Below, piece after piece: positions 56,909 through 64,000 of a DNA stretch of 64,000 bases (positions within the stretch are counted from its first letter, which is position 1; each line of letters starts with the position of its first letter). A model generated the notes under the pieces. The model did no database searches and was not told where the DNA came from. It saw only the letters and a list, made by a program, of their open reading frames with translations. Position numbers and translations under genes: made by a program. The DNA is from Pseudomonas fluorescens (lineage in GTDB: Bacteria; Pseudomonadota; Gammaproteobacteria; Pseudomonadales; Pseudomonadaceae): contig NZ_JAGGOG010000004.1 of the NCBI RefSeq assembly GCF_018614655.1, forward strand, positions 295,049 through 359,048. The letters are read 5' to 3'.

Positions 56909-57850
56909 ATGTCCTCTCGCGAAATCCGCATCGCCACCCGTAAAAGCGCCTTGGCCTTATGGCAGGCCGAATACGTCAAAGCACGCCTTGAACAGGCCCA
57001 TCCAGGCCTCAAGGTGTCCCTGGTGCCCATGGTCAGTCGCGGCGACAAGCTGCTGGACTCGCCGCTGTCGAAGATCGGTGGCAAGGGGCTGTTCGTCAAG
57101 GAACTGGAGACTGCGCTGCTGGAGAACGAGGCCGATATCGCTGTGCACTCGATGAAAGACGTGCCGATGGACTTCCCTGAAGGCCTGGGTCTGTTTTGCA
57201 TCTGCGAGCGCGAAGACCCGCGCGATGCGTTCGTTTCCAATACCTATGCTTCCCTGGATGAATTGCCTTTGGGCAGCATCGTCGGCACCTCCAGTTTGCG
57301 TCGTCAGGCCCAGTTGCTGACCCGCCGCCCAGACCTGCAAATCCGCTTCCTGCGAGGCAACGTCAACACCCGTCTGGCCAAGCTGGATGCCGGTGAGTAT
57401 GACGCGATCATCCTGGCTGCAGCCGGCTTGATCCGCCTGGGCTTCGAAGACCGCATTACCTCTGCCATTAGCGTCGAAGACAGCTTGCCCGCCGGAGGGC
57501 AGGGCGCCGTCGGGATTGAATGCCGCACGGCAGACAGCGAAATCCATGCACTGCTCAAACCCCTTGATCATGCGGACACTGAAATTCGCGTCACCGCCGA
57601 ACGTGCGCTGAACAAACACCTTAACGGTGGTTGCCAGGTGCCGATCGCCTGCTACGCCGTGCTTGAAGGCGAGAACCTTTGGCTGCGTGGCCTGGTGGGA
57701 GATCCGAGCGGCGGGCTTCTGCTGACGGCAGAGATACGCGGCCCGCAAAGCGAGGCCACGAGCCTTGGCATCAAGGTGGCCGAGGCGCTGCTGGAGAAAG
57801 GTGCCGGCGCCATCCTGCAAGCGGTCTACGGCGAGGCGGGGCCGCAGTGA
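56909..57850 (+). CDS. hemC: Hydroxymethylbilane synthase (porphobilinogen deaminase)
   Basis: HemC joins four porphobilinogen units into hydroxymethylbilane. The 313-residue protein holds the dipyrromethane cofactor on Cys242 in [10 protein letters not shown]. Other motifs are [13 protein letters not shown] at the start, and SMKDVP. A CCGTA/TACGG dyad at 56882-56900 lies just upstream. It is the first gene of hemC-hemD-hemX-hemY. Confidence 0.97.
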   Translation: MSSREIRIATRKSALALWQAEYVKARLEQAHPGLKVSLVPMVSRGDKLLDSPLSKIGGKGLFVKELETALLENEADIAVHSMKDVPMDFPEGLGLFCICEREDPRDAFVSNTYASLDELPLGSIVGTSSLRRQAQLLTRRPDLQIRFLRGNVNTRLAKLDAGEYDAIILAAAGLIRLGFEDRITSAISVEDSLPAGGQGAVGIECRTADSEIHALLKPLDHADTEIRVTAERALNKHLNGGCQVPIACYAVLEGENLWLRGLVGDPSGGLLLTAEIRGPQSEATSLGIKVAEALLEKGAGAILQAVYGEAGPQ

Positions 57851-58602
57851 CAGGTTGGCGAGTGTTGTTGACCCGGCCGACGGAAGAGTCCGCGGCCTTG
57901 GCGGCGACACTGTCCGAAAGCGCGATATTCAGCAGCAGCCTGCCGTTACTGGAAATCAAGGAGCTGCCTGCCACCGCTGAGCAGCAAGTGGTTTTCCGTC
58001 ATTTGGATCGATACTGCGCTGTGATCGCGGTGAGCAAGCCGGCCGCGCGATTTGCGTTGCAGCGGCTTGATCAAGCGCCGTCTCAGCCATGGTTCACTGT
58101 GGGGGCGGCGACGGCGCAGGTGCTGGCCGATCACGGTCTTGATGTCAGCTGCCCCCTGGACGGCGACGACAGCGAAGCCTTGCTTGATTTACCCCAGTTG
58201 CGCGACGCTATCGCACGACCCAATGCACGGATATTGATCTTGCGCGGCGAAGGCGGGCGAGAGTTGCTGGCTGAGCGCTTGCGTGATCTAGGTGCTAGTG
58301 TCGACTATCTGGAGTTATATCGCCGTTGCCTGCCGGCCTACGACGCCGGTACGTTGATGCAGCGCATTCAGGTGGAACGCTTGAACGGCCTGGTGGTCAG
58401 CAGTGGGCAGGGTTTTTTGCATCTGCAAGCCCTGGCAGGCCCTGATTGGCCCCAGGTGGCGCAGTTGCCGTTGTTCGTGCCCAGCCCGCGAGTCGCCGAG
58501 ATGGCGCGTGCTGCTGGTGCAAGTAAAGTTGTGGATTGTCGTGGCGCGAGTGCCGCGGCTTTGTTAGTGGCGCTACGCAGCTTTGCCGAGCCCACTCTCT
58601 GA
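57847..58602 (+). CDS. hemD: Uroporphyrinogen-III synthase
   Basis: HemD cyclises hydroxymethylbilane with D-ring inversion. The 251-residue protein has the poorly conserved HemD fold: [15 protein letters not shown] at the start, [10 protein letters not shown] and [11 protein letters not shown] in the middle. A GTG start at 57847 overlaps the hemC stop (GTGA), giving translational coupling; a much longer frame upstream is hemC antiframe. Confidence 0.93.
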   Translation: MTGWRVLLTRPTEESAALAATLSESAIFSSSLPLLEIKELPATAEQQVVFRHLDRYCAVIAVSKPAARFALQRLDQAPSQPWFTVGAATAQVLADHGLDVSCPLDGDDSEALLDLPQLRDAIARPNARILILRGEGGRELLAERLRDLGASVDYLELYRRCLPAYDAGTLMQRIQVERLNGLVVSSGQGFLHLQALAGPDWPQVAQLPLFVPSPRVAEMARAAGASKVVDCRGASAAALLVALRSFAEPTL

Positions 58603-58620
58603 TACGCAAAGGATGGATAC

Positions 58621-59736
58621 GTGAGCGAAACAGCCTTGCCCAAAGATGAAGCTCAGCCCGCGCTTGATGCGCCTGTTGAGACACCGGTCACTGCTCCACG
58701 CCGTGGCAATGGCCTGGCAATCGTGGCCTTGTTGCTCGGCGCTGCGGGGGTTGCGGCCGGTGGCTGGGGGATCTGGCAGGTCCGCGCCCTGCAAGCGAGC
58801 GCTCAGCAGCAGTCGGGACAGGTGCAAACCCTGGATGATCAATCCCAGGCCCTCAAGCAGAGTCAGCAGCAGTTGACCACACGCCTGGCACAGTTGCCGG
58901 GTGCTGATGAGCTGGAAGAACGTCGCCGTCTGGTGGCGCAATTGCAGGGTGATCAGCAGCGCTTGAACCAGCGTCTGGAAACCGTGCTGGGTGCCAGTCG
59001 CAAGGACTGGCGCCTGGCCGAAGCCGAGCATTTGTTGCGCCTGGCCAGTTTGCGACTGTCTGCCTTGCAGGACATCAACAGTGCCCAGGCGCTGGTCCAG
59101 GGAGCCGACGAAATCCTTCGTGAGCAAAGCGATCCGGGTTCCTATGCTGCCCGCGAGCAGTTGGCCAAGAGCCTCGCCGCGTTGCGCAGTGTCGAGCAAC
59201 CGGATCGTACCGGGTTGTACCTGCAACTGGCCGCCTTGCGCGATCAGGTGGTGCAACTGGCAGCCGTCTCGCCTGAGTATCAGCTTCAGGATGCCCCTCA
59301 GTCAGGCCGTCCAACCACGGATACTGAAAACCGCTGGAACCAATGGTGGGAGCAGATTTCCCGCTACTTCCGCATCGACTTCAATCCGGACGACAACATT
59401 CGTCCGCTGCTGGCCGGCCAAGGCCTGAATCAGGTACGCCTGGCCCTGAGCCTTGCGCTGGAGCAGGCGCAATGGGCTGCCCTTAATGGCGAGCCGGCGG
59501 TGTATACCCGTTCCTTGGGTGAGGCCCGTAGTGTCTTGCAGGGTAACTTCAACCAGAACAACCCGCAAAGCCAAGCCATGTTGGCCCGGATAGCCGAGCT
59601 GGAACCCAAGGCTGTCTCGGTGGTGACACCGGACCTGGCTGCGAGCCTGGCAGCTGTGCAGGCTTACCTTGAACGTCGTCATCTGTCTGCCGATGAAGCC
59701 AAGGCTTCTGCTGGCGCGCCGGCGACCCAGGAGTAA
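58621..59736 (+). CDS. hemX: HemX-like membrane protein
   Basis: A 371-residue protein with one membrane helix at residues about 30-52 (NGLAIVALLLGAAGVAAGGW), then a long Gln-rich coiled coil (residues about 55-120), and a periplasmic helical part. HemX was named as a uroporphyrinogen methyltransferase but lacks that fold; its role is unknown. GTG start at 58621, 18 bases after hemD. Confidence 0.9.
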   Translation: MSETALPKDEAQPALDAPVETPVTAPRRGNGLAIVALLLGAAGVAAGGWGIWQVRALQASAQQQSGQVQTLDDQSQALKQSQQQLTTRLAQLPGADELEERRRLVAQLQGDQQRLNQRLETVLGASRKDWRLAEAEHLLRLASLRLSALQDINSAQALVQGADEILREQSDPGSYAAREQLAKSLAALRSVEQPDRTGLYLQLAALRDQVVQLAAVSPEYQLQDAPQSGRPTTDTENRWNQWWEQISRYFRIDFNPDDNIRPLLAGQGLNQVRLALSLALEQAQWAALNGEPAVYTRSLGEARSVLQGNFNQNNPQSQAMLARIAELEPKAVSVVTPDLAASLAAVQAYLERRHLSADEAKASAGAPATQE

Positions 59737-59741
59737 AGCCG

Positions 59742-60983
59742 ATGAAGCGTTTCTACGTGATCCTGGTGGTGGCGATAGCGATCGCCTTGGCATTGGGAGT
59801 GGGCATTTCAAAACACACCGGCTACGTGCTGATTACCTATCCCCATGTGCTGCATTACGAGTCCGGGCTATGGTCGACCCTGGTGGCGCTGTTTGTGCTG
59901 GGCCTGGTGATCTACCTGATCAGGGTGCTGCTGAGTCTGGTGACGACATCCGGTGGCGTGGTCAACCCATGGTCGCGGCGTAATCGTAGTCGTCGGGTCC
60001 AGATTGCCATCGAACAGGGCCAGATGGACCTTGCCGAAGGCCGCTGGGCCAGTGCCGAGCGCCATCTGCAGCGCGCCGCCGAAGCGGAACGTCAACCACT
60101 GTTGTACTACCTCGGTGCCGCCCGCGCGGCCAACGAACAGGGGCGTTATGAGGAGGCCGACGGCTTGCTGGAGCGTGCGCTTGAGCGTCAGCCTCAAGCC
60201 GAACTGGCAGTGGCCCTGAGCCACGCCCAGTTACAAATGGACCGTGGCGATACCGAATCGGCCTTGGTCACGCTGCAAGCCATGCATGGGCGCCACCCAC
60301 ACAACGTTCAGGTACTGCGCCAGTTGCAACGGCTGCATCAACAGCGTGGAGACTGGTCCTCGGTGATTCGGTTGTTGCCGGAACTGCGCAAGGACAAGGT
60401 GTTGCCAGCCGCCGAACTTGCGGATCTGGAGCGTCGGGCATGGGGTGAGAACCTGACCCTGGCCGCCCAGCGTGAGGAGCAAGGCGAGGCGGGTCAGCAG
60501 TCCCTTGAGCGGGCGTGGCAACAACTGACGTCTGCCCAGCGTCAGGAGCCTGCACTGGTATTGGCCTACGCCGAGCAATTGCGCCAGTTGGGTGCGGACA
60601 CCACGGCCGAAGAAGTATTGCGCGGTGCGATCAAGCGCGGGTATGACAGCCATTTGATCAGGCTGTATGGCTTACTGAGGGGTAGTGATCCAGCGCGGCA
60701 ATTGAAGTTTGCCGAAGGCTGGCTCAAGGACCATGCGGGGGATGCCAGCCTGTTGCTGACGTTGGGTCGTCTCAGCCTGCAAAATAGTTTGTGGGGCAAG
60801 GCGCGGGATTATCTGGAAAGCAGCTTGCAGGCTCAACGTAATCCCGAGGCCTGTGCCGAACTGGCACGCTTGCTGGCGCAGTTGGGAGATACCGAGCGCA
60901 GCAACCAATTGTTCCAGGAAGGCCTGGGACTTCTGGACAAGCGCTTGCTGGCTTCGCCGCTCCCAGTACCGACGCGGGTTTGA
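59742..60983 (+). CDS. hemY: HemY TPR protein
   Basis: A 413-residue inner membrane protein. Helices at residues about 4-24 and 40-62, then TPR-like repeats in the cytoplasmic part (ERHLQRAAEAERQPLLYYLG, RYEEADGLLERAL). It is not the Bacillus HemY oxidase. ATG at 59742, 5 bases after hemX. Function in heme synthesis is inferred from the operon. Confidence 0.9.
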   Translation: MKRFYVILVVAIAIALALGVGISKHTGYVLITYPHVLHYESGLWSTLVALFVLGLVIYLIRVLLSLVTTSGGVVNPWSRRNRSRRVQIAIEQGQMDLAEGRWASAERHLQRAAEAERQPLLYYLGAARAANEQGRYEEADGLLERALERQPQAELAVALSHAQLQMDRGDTESALVTLQAMHGRHPHNVQVLRQLQRLHQQRGDWSSVIRLLPELRKDKVLPAAELADLERRAWGENLTLAAQREEQGEAGQQSLERAWQQLTSAQRQEPALVLAYAEQLRQLGADTTAEEVLRGAIKRGYDSHLIRLYGLLRGSDPARQLKFAEGWLKDHAGDASLLLTLGRLSLQNSLWGKARDYLESSLQAQRNPEACAELARLLAQLGDTERSNQLFQEGLGLLDKRLLASPLPVPTRV

Positions 60984-61219
60984 AGTAGGAAACCATGAAG
61001 AGGTTGGTTCAGAAAGGTCTGGTCCAACCCCTCAATATCGCCTGATAGGGGCGACTAAAGCGACCGGTCGATAAACTCCTACGCAGGCTCGTATTCAATC
61101 CTCTCGGTTCTGACGGGATATCCCTACGCTCTCGCAGAATTGTCTGCGCCGACGCGTATTGAAAGGGGTAAGGCCTTTCCTCTACCGTAACCACCTATCT
61201 CTTGCGTTGCGGATAAACA

Positions 61220-61741
61220 ATGTCTTTGGCCCCCTCACGCTCCCTGTTCCTCCTGGCGTTTATGGCTGGTGCGCTGACTTTGGGCGCATCCCTGTACCTC
61301 GAATACGGAGCCCTGTTGCGTCCTTGCTTCCTGTGCCTGGTGCAGCGGATTCTTTTGACTGCCTTCACGTTGATCAACCTGGTGGCAGCGGTTCATGGGC
61401 CTAAGCGTTACGGCGTTTATTTGTATGGGGTGATGAGCATGGGGTGTGCGCTGCTCGGAGCCATCACCGCGGCGCGCCAGGTGTTGTTGCAGAACATCCC
61501 GGTGGATCAGTTGCCCGGCTGCTGGCCCAGCCTGCAACACATGATCGAAGACTTGTCATTCTGGGAGGCTTTGAAACGGGCATTTCAGGGCAGTGTCGAC
61601 TGCGTTGAAATCAACTGGACGTTGTTTGATCTGAGCCTGCCGGAATGGAGCCTGCTGTTCTTTGTCGCGATGTTGATCCTGGGCACGGCACAGTTTTCGC
61701 GATTGTTGTTCAGCCAGCGTTTACGTCTGGCGAAGCATTGA
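61220..61741 (+). CDS. DsbB-family disulfide bond formation protein
   Basis: A 173-residue protein with four membrane helices, reoxidising DsbA with quinone. The first pair is Cys36-Cys39 in CFLC; the second pair, Cys101 and Cys128, lies in the periplasmic loop. It is DsbH/DsbB2-like. A leader of about 236 bases separates it from hemY. Confidence 0.92.
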   Translation: MSLAPSRSLFLLAFMAGALTLGASLYLEYGALLRPCFLCLVQRILLTAFTLINLVAAVHGPKRYGVYLYGVMSMGCALLGAITAARQVLLQNIPVDQLPGCWPSLQHMIEDLSFWEALKRAFQGSVDCVEINWTLFDLSLPEWSLLFFVAMLILGTAQFSRLLFSQRLRLAKH

Positions 61742-61951
61742 CTCGAGGTCGCAGGATGTAGGGTGGGATTAAACACTTGTATGAACTTTCTCTCCTGCGT
61801 ACCTTGAAGCCATAGTCATGCGGGCATAATCTGGCCCGCATGTGTTATTGAAACCGCTTGTTCGATGCGGCTTTGTCCGGTCGCCGCTTTCATCCTTGAA
61901 GTGTTGCGCGGGCAGAGGGCGGCACCGCCCCTATAGGGAAGAGAGATCATC

Positions 61952-62410
61952 ATGCTGGAAAGTTGTCAGAATGCTCAGGAACGCTGGGGTGGTGTGCACA
62001 AACTGATCGATGGTTGGTTGAAGGCGCGTCATGAACTGGTTCAGGCCTTTGATGCTCTCGGCGCCAAGCCTGAGGCGTTGGGCGAGAACCGCAAGCCATT
62101 GCAAGAGTTCTGCGGTGTGCTATTGGACTATGTGTCCGCGGGCCACTTCGGTGTCTATGAGCAACTGAGCGACGAAGCCAAGGCATTCAAGGACGAGCGC
62201 GGCCTTGAGTTGGCGGATACGATCTACCCACGTATTGATGAAATCACGAAAAAATTGGTGGAATTCAACGACCTTTGCGATAAGGGCGAGTGTGTCGCGG
62301 CGAAATTCAAGGAGCTGGGCGGCCTGCTCCATGAGCGTTTCGAGTTGGAAGATTGCTTGATCGAAGTGCTGCACAACGCCCACAAGGAAGAGTTGACGGC
62401 AAAAGCCTGA
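61952..62410 (+). CDS. algQ: Anti-sigma-70 factor Rsd/AlgQ
   Basis: AlgQ (Rsd) binds the primary sigma factor in stationary phase and so lets alternative sigma factors act; it also affects alginate. The 152-residue helical protein begins [20 protein letters not shown] and contains [20 protein letters not shown]. It is followed by a terminator. Confidence 0.94.
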   Translation: MLESCQNAQERWGGVHKLIDGWLKARHELVQAFDALGAKPEALGENRKPLQEFCGVLLDYVSAGHFGVYEQLSDEAKAFKDERGLELADTIYPRIDEITKKLVEFNDLCDKGECVAAKFKELGGLLHERFELEDCLIEVLHNAHKEELTAKA

Positions 62411-62432
62411 AACGCTGATTGGCGGCAAGATA

Positions 62433-62462
62433 AAAAACGGTGCGCATTGCGCACCGTTTTTC
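62433..62462. terminator. Bidirectional terminator between algQ and the FKBP gene
   Basis: Perfect 13-base arms (AAAAACGGTGCGC, loop ATT, GCGCACCGTTTTT). Confidence 0.92.
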
Positions 62463-62468
62463 GTTTGG

Positions 62469-63134
62469 TTAGCTGCTCGCGCCGAGCAGTTCGATCTCGA
62501 ATACCAGCGGCGTGTAGGGCGCGATCAACTCACCTGCACCGTCTGCGCCATAGGCCTGGGCCGATGGAATCACCAGGCGCCATTTCGCGCCGATCGGCAT
62601 CTGCTGCAACGCGCTGCGCCAGCCACTGATCACGCTGTCCAGGCGAAACCATTGCGGTTGTTTGCTCTGGTCAAAGATCGTCCCATCGGGCAGCCGCCCA
62701 ACATACGTCACCTGAACCCGATCATTGGCCGCCGGTTTTTTTCCATTACCGGAAGCCAGTTCGATCAGCAAGATCCCGTCTGCCAATTCGCGTACGCCGC
62801 TCTTGGCTTTCTCCCTGGATAAAAATTGTTGCTCGGCGGCGAGGGCCTTTTCACTTTGTGGAATTTTGTCGGCGGTGGCGGCCTGTGCTTCGTGCTGGGC
62901 CAGGATCTGTTCGATGCGTGCATCGTCCAGCGCCAGTGGCTTGCCTTGGTAGGCTTGCTTGAGGCCATCGATCAGCGCCTGGATTTGCAAGTCGGGGATT
63001 TCCTGGCGCAGGCGTTCGCCCAGGCTCGCACCCAGGCTGTAGGCCAGGTCGTGGCTGTCTTTGGCAGGGGATTGCTCGCCTGCGTTGGCCACGGAAAGTG
63101 ACAAACCCAAGGCTAAAAAAAGGTAACGCGACAT
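62469..63134 (-). CDS. FKBP-type peptidyl-prolyl isomerase (MIP-like)
   Basis: A 221-residue periplasmic protein. Residues 1-18 are a signal peptide (MSRYLFLALGLSLSVANA). Residues 20-100 are a dimerising N-terminal domain with SLGASLGERLRQEIP, and residues about 125-220 are the FKBP domain (VQVTYVGRLPDGTIFDQS, IPSAQAYGADGAGELIAPYT). Close to Pseudomonas FklB. ATG at 63134. Confidence 0.9.
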   Translation of the reverse strand: MSRYLFLALGLSLSVANAGEQSPAKDSHDLAYSLGASLGERLRQEIPDLQIQALIDGLKQAYQGKPLALDDARIEQILAQHEAQAATADKIPQSEKALAAEQQFLSREKAKSGVRELADGILLIELASGNGKKPAANDRVQVTYVGRLPDGTIFDQSKQPQWFRLDSVISGWRSALQQMPIGAKWRLVIPSAQAYGADGAGELIAPYTPLVFEIELLGASS

Positions 63135-63326
63135 GGGTGTTCTCCAGCCGAAAGTGCGTTGGATTATGCCAGTGTGAATGCACAAAAACCGGAGTGGCTT
63201 TTCGTTATATCGATAAGAATTTCCATGCAGTGCAACGCAACGCATTCGATACTGTCAACATGCCCTAGCGGCGGTAAGAGCAGAGGGCTAGTATGAGCCG
63301 CACCCACGTCAGCCAGGAGGTAAACC

Positions 63327-64000
63327 ATGTCGGCCAAACAGAAGCCTGTAAATACCCCATTGCACTTGCTCCAACAGCTATCGGGCAGCCTGCTCGAACA
63401 TTTGGAAAGCGCTTGTTCCCAAGCCTTGGCTGATGCTGAGAAGCTGCTCGCCAAGCTGGAAAAACAACGCGGCAAGGCTCAAGAAAAACTGCACAAATCC
63501 CGCTCCAAACTGCAAGACGCAGCAAGCGCCGGCAAAGCCAAGGCACAAGCCAAGGCCAAGGGTGCAGTCAAAGAACTTGAGGGCTTGCTCGACGCCCTCA
63601 AGGATCGTCAATCCGAAACCCGCACCTACATTCTGCAACTCAAGCGCGATGCTCAAGAGAGTCTGAAACTGGCTCAGGGCGTTGGTCGTGTGAAAGAAGC
63701 CGTTGGCAAGGTACTAAGCACTCGTGCACCGGTTAAAGCCGCTGCTGCGAGCGCGGCGAAAAAACCAGCCAGCAAAGCAGTGGCTGCCAAGGCACCTGCA
63801 AAAGCTGCGGCCAAGCCTGCGACCAAAGCACCGGCGAAACCGGCTGCCAAACCCGTAGTGAAAAAGGCTGCTGCCAGCGCCGCCAAACCAGCCGCTAAAC
63901 CTGCTGTGAAGCCGGCCGCAAAACCCGCCGCAAAACCCGCTGCTAAAACGGCTGCTGCGAAACCAGCCGCCAAGCCAGCCGCGGCAAAACCTGCAGCCAA
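63327..64000 (+). CDS. algP: Histone-like protein AlgP (cut by right edge)
   Basis: AlgP is a DNA-binding regulator with a histone-H1-like tail. The first 225 residues are here. Residues 1-110 are helical; the tail from about residue 131 is Lys-Pro-Ala rich with repeats of KPAA type. AGGAGG precedes the ATG. The gene runs off the window, so no stop is seen. Confidence 0.93.
   Translation, partial: MSAKQKPVNTPLHLLQQLSGSLLEHLESACSQALADAEKLLAKLEKQRGKAQEKLHKSRSKLQDAASAGKAKAQAKAKGAVKELEGLLDALKDRQSETRTYILQLKRDAQESLKLAQGVGRVKEAVGKVLSTRAPVKAAAASAAKKPASKAVAAKAPAKAAAKPATKAPAKPAAKPVVKKAAASAAKPAAKPAVKPAAKPAAKPAAKTAAAKPAAKPAAAKPAA
63750..64000 (+). repeat. Low-complexity KPAA-coding repeat of algP
   Basis: From about 63750 the frame repeats Ala-Lys-Pro codons (GCC GCA AAA CC-type units). 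Such arrays can expand or contract by slipped recombination. Confidence 0.75.

Noticed and set aside
60984..61219. Small genes between hemY and the DsbB gene
   Set aside because: Only short frames without ribosome sites or recognisable domains; I see no gene here.

Overview
The window is a stretch of Pseudomonas chromosome, most likely from the P. fluorescens group. The basis is gene order and protein similarity recalled from memory, not a database search. From rph to algP the order follows the P. aeruginosa segment rph-crc-pyrE-argB-algC-dut-coaBC-radC ... rpmB-rpmG-kauB ... lrp-dadA-dadX-pauR ... xpt-rep ... glnK-amtB ... xerC-dapF-lysA-cyaY-rnk-cyaA-argH-algR-hemCD-hemX-hemY-dsb-algQ-FKBP-algP. 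The palindromes with TGTGGGAGCGGGCTTGC-type ends are typical of this genus. I see no rRNA, tRNA, CRISPR array, insertion sequence or prophage.

Layout. 1-9.3 kb: RNA end-processing (rph, cut by the left edge), Crc catabolite repression, pyrimidine (pyrE), arginine (argB), sugar-phosphate (algC), dUTP (dut) and CoA (coaBC) synthesis, radC, and an orphan peptide-binding protein. 9.3-23.3 kb: ribosomal proteins L28 and L33, then a polyamine and D-amino-acid catabolic zone. This holds an aldehyde dehydrogenase (kauB), an FAD amine oxidase, MocR and Lrp regulators, the dadA-ridA-dadX cluster and PauR. 23.4-33.2 kb: cytochrome c5, an oversized acetyl-CoA hydrolase-like protein, xpt, rep helicase, a GGDEF/EAL protein, and a MATE pump divergent from a LysR regulator. 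33.4-40.1 kb is the most variable part: a chemoreceptor, an ABC six-helix membrane protein with no ATPase domain divergent from a TetR regulator across two tandem palindromes, comM, a lower-GC MFS transporter and ubiK. 40.1-53.2 kb: nitrogen sensing and uptake (glnK-amtB), yjbQ, sutA, the lptM-lysA-dapF-DUF484-xerC-HAD operon, cyaY, rnk and cyaA. 53.3-64 kb: a glutathione transferase, argH, algR without an adjacent algZ/fimS, the heme operon hemC-hemD-hemX-hemY, a DsbB-type protein, algQ/rsd, an FKBP isomerase, and the start of algP, cut by the right edge.

How the genes work together. Polyamine nitrogen can be oxidised by the FAD oxidase and KauB under PauR. L- and D-alanine are interconverted by DadX and oxidised by DadA under Lrp, with RidA removing the imine product. 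GlnK and AmtB couple ammonium entry to nitrogen status. AlgC, AlgR, AlgQ and AlgP are the scattered alginate and global-regulation genes of the genus. Most of the window is conserved core. The most interesting signals are regulatory: candidate operators in divergent intergenic regions, a CRP/Vfr-type site directly before an algR that lacks its partner kinase, and two families of palindromic repeats at gene ends.
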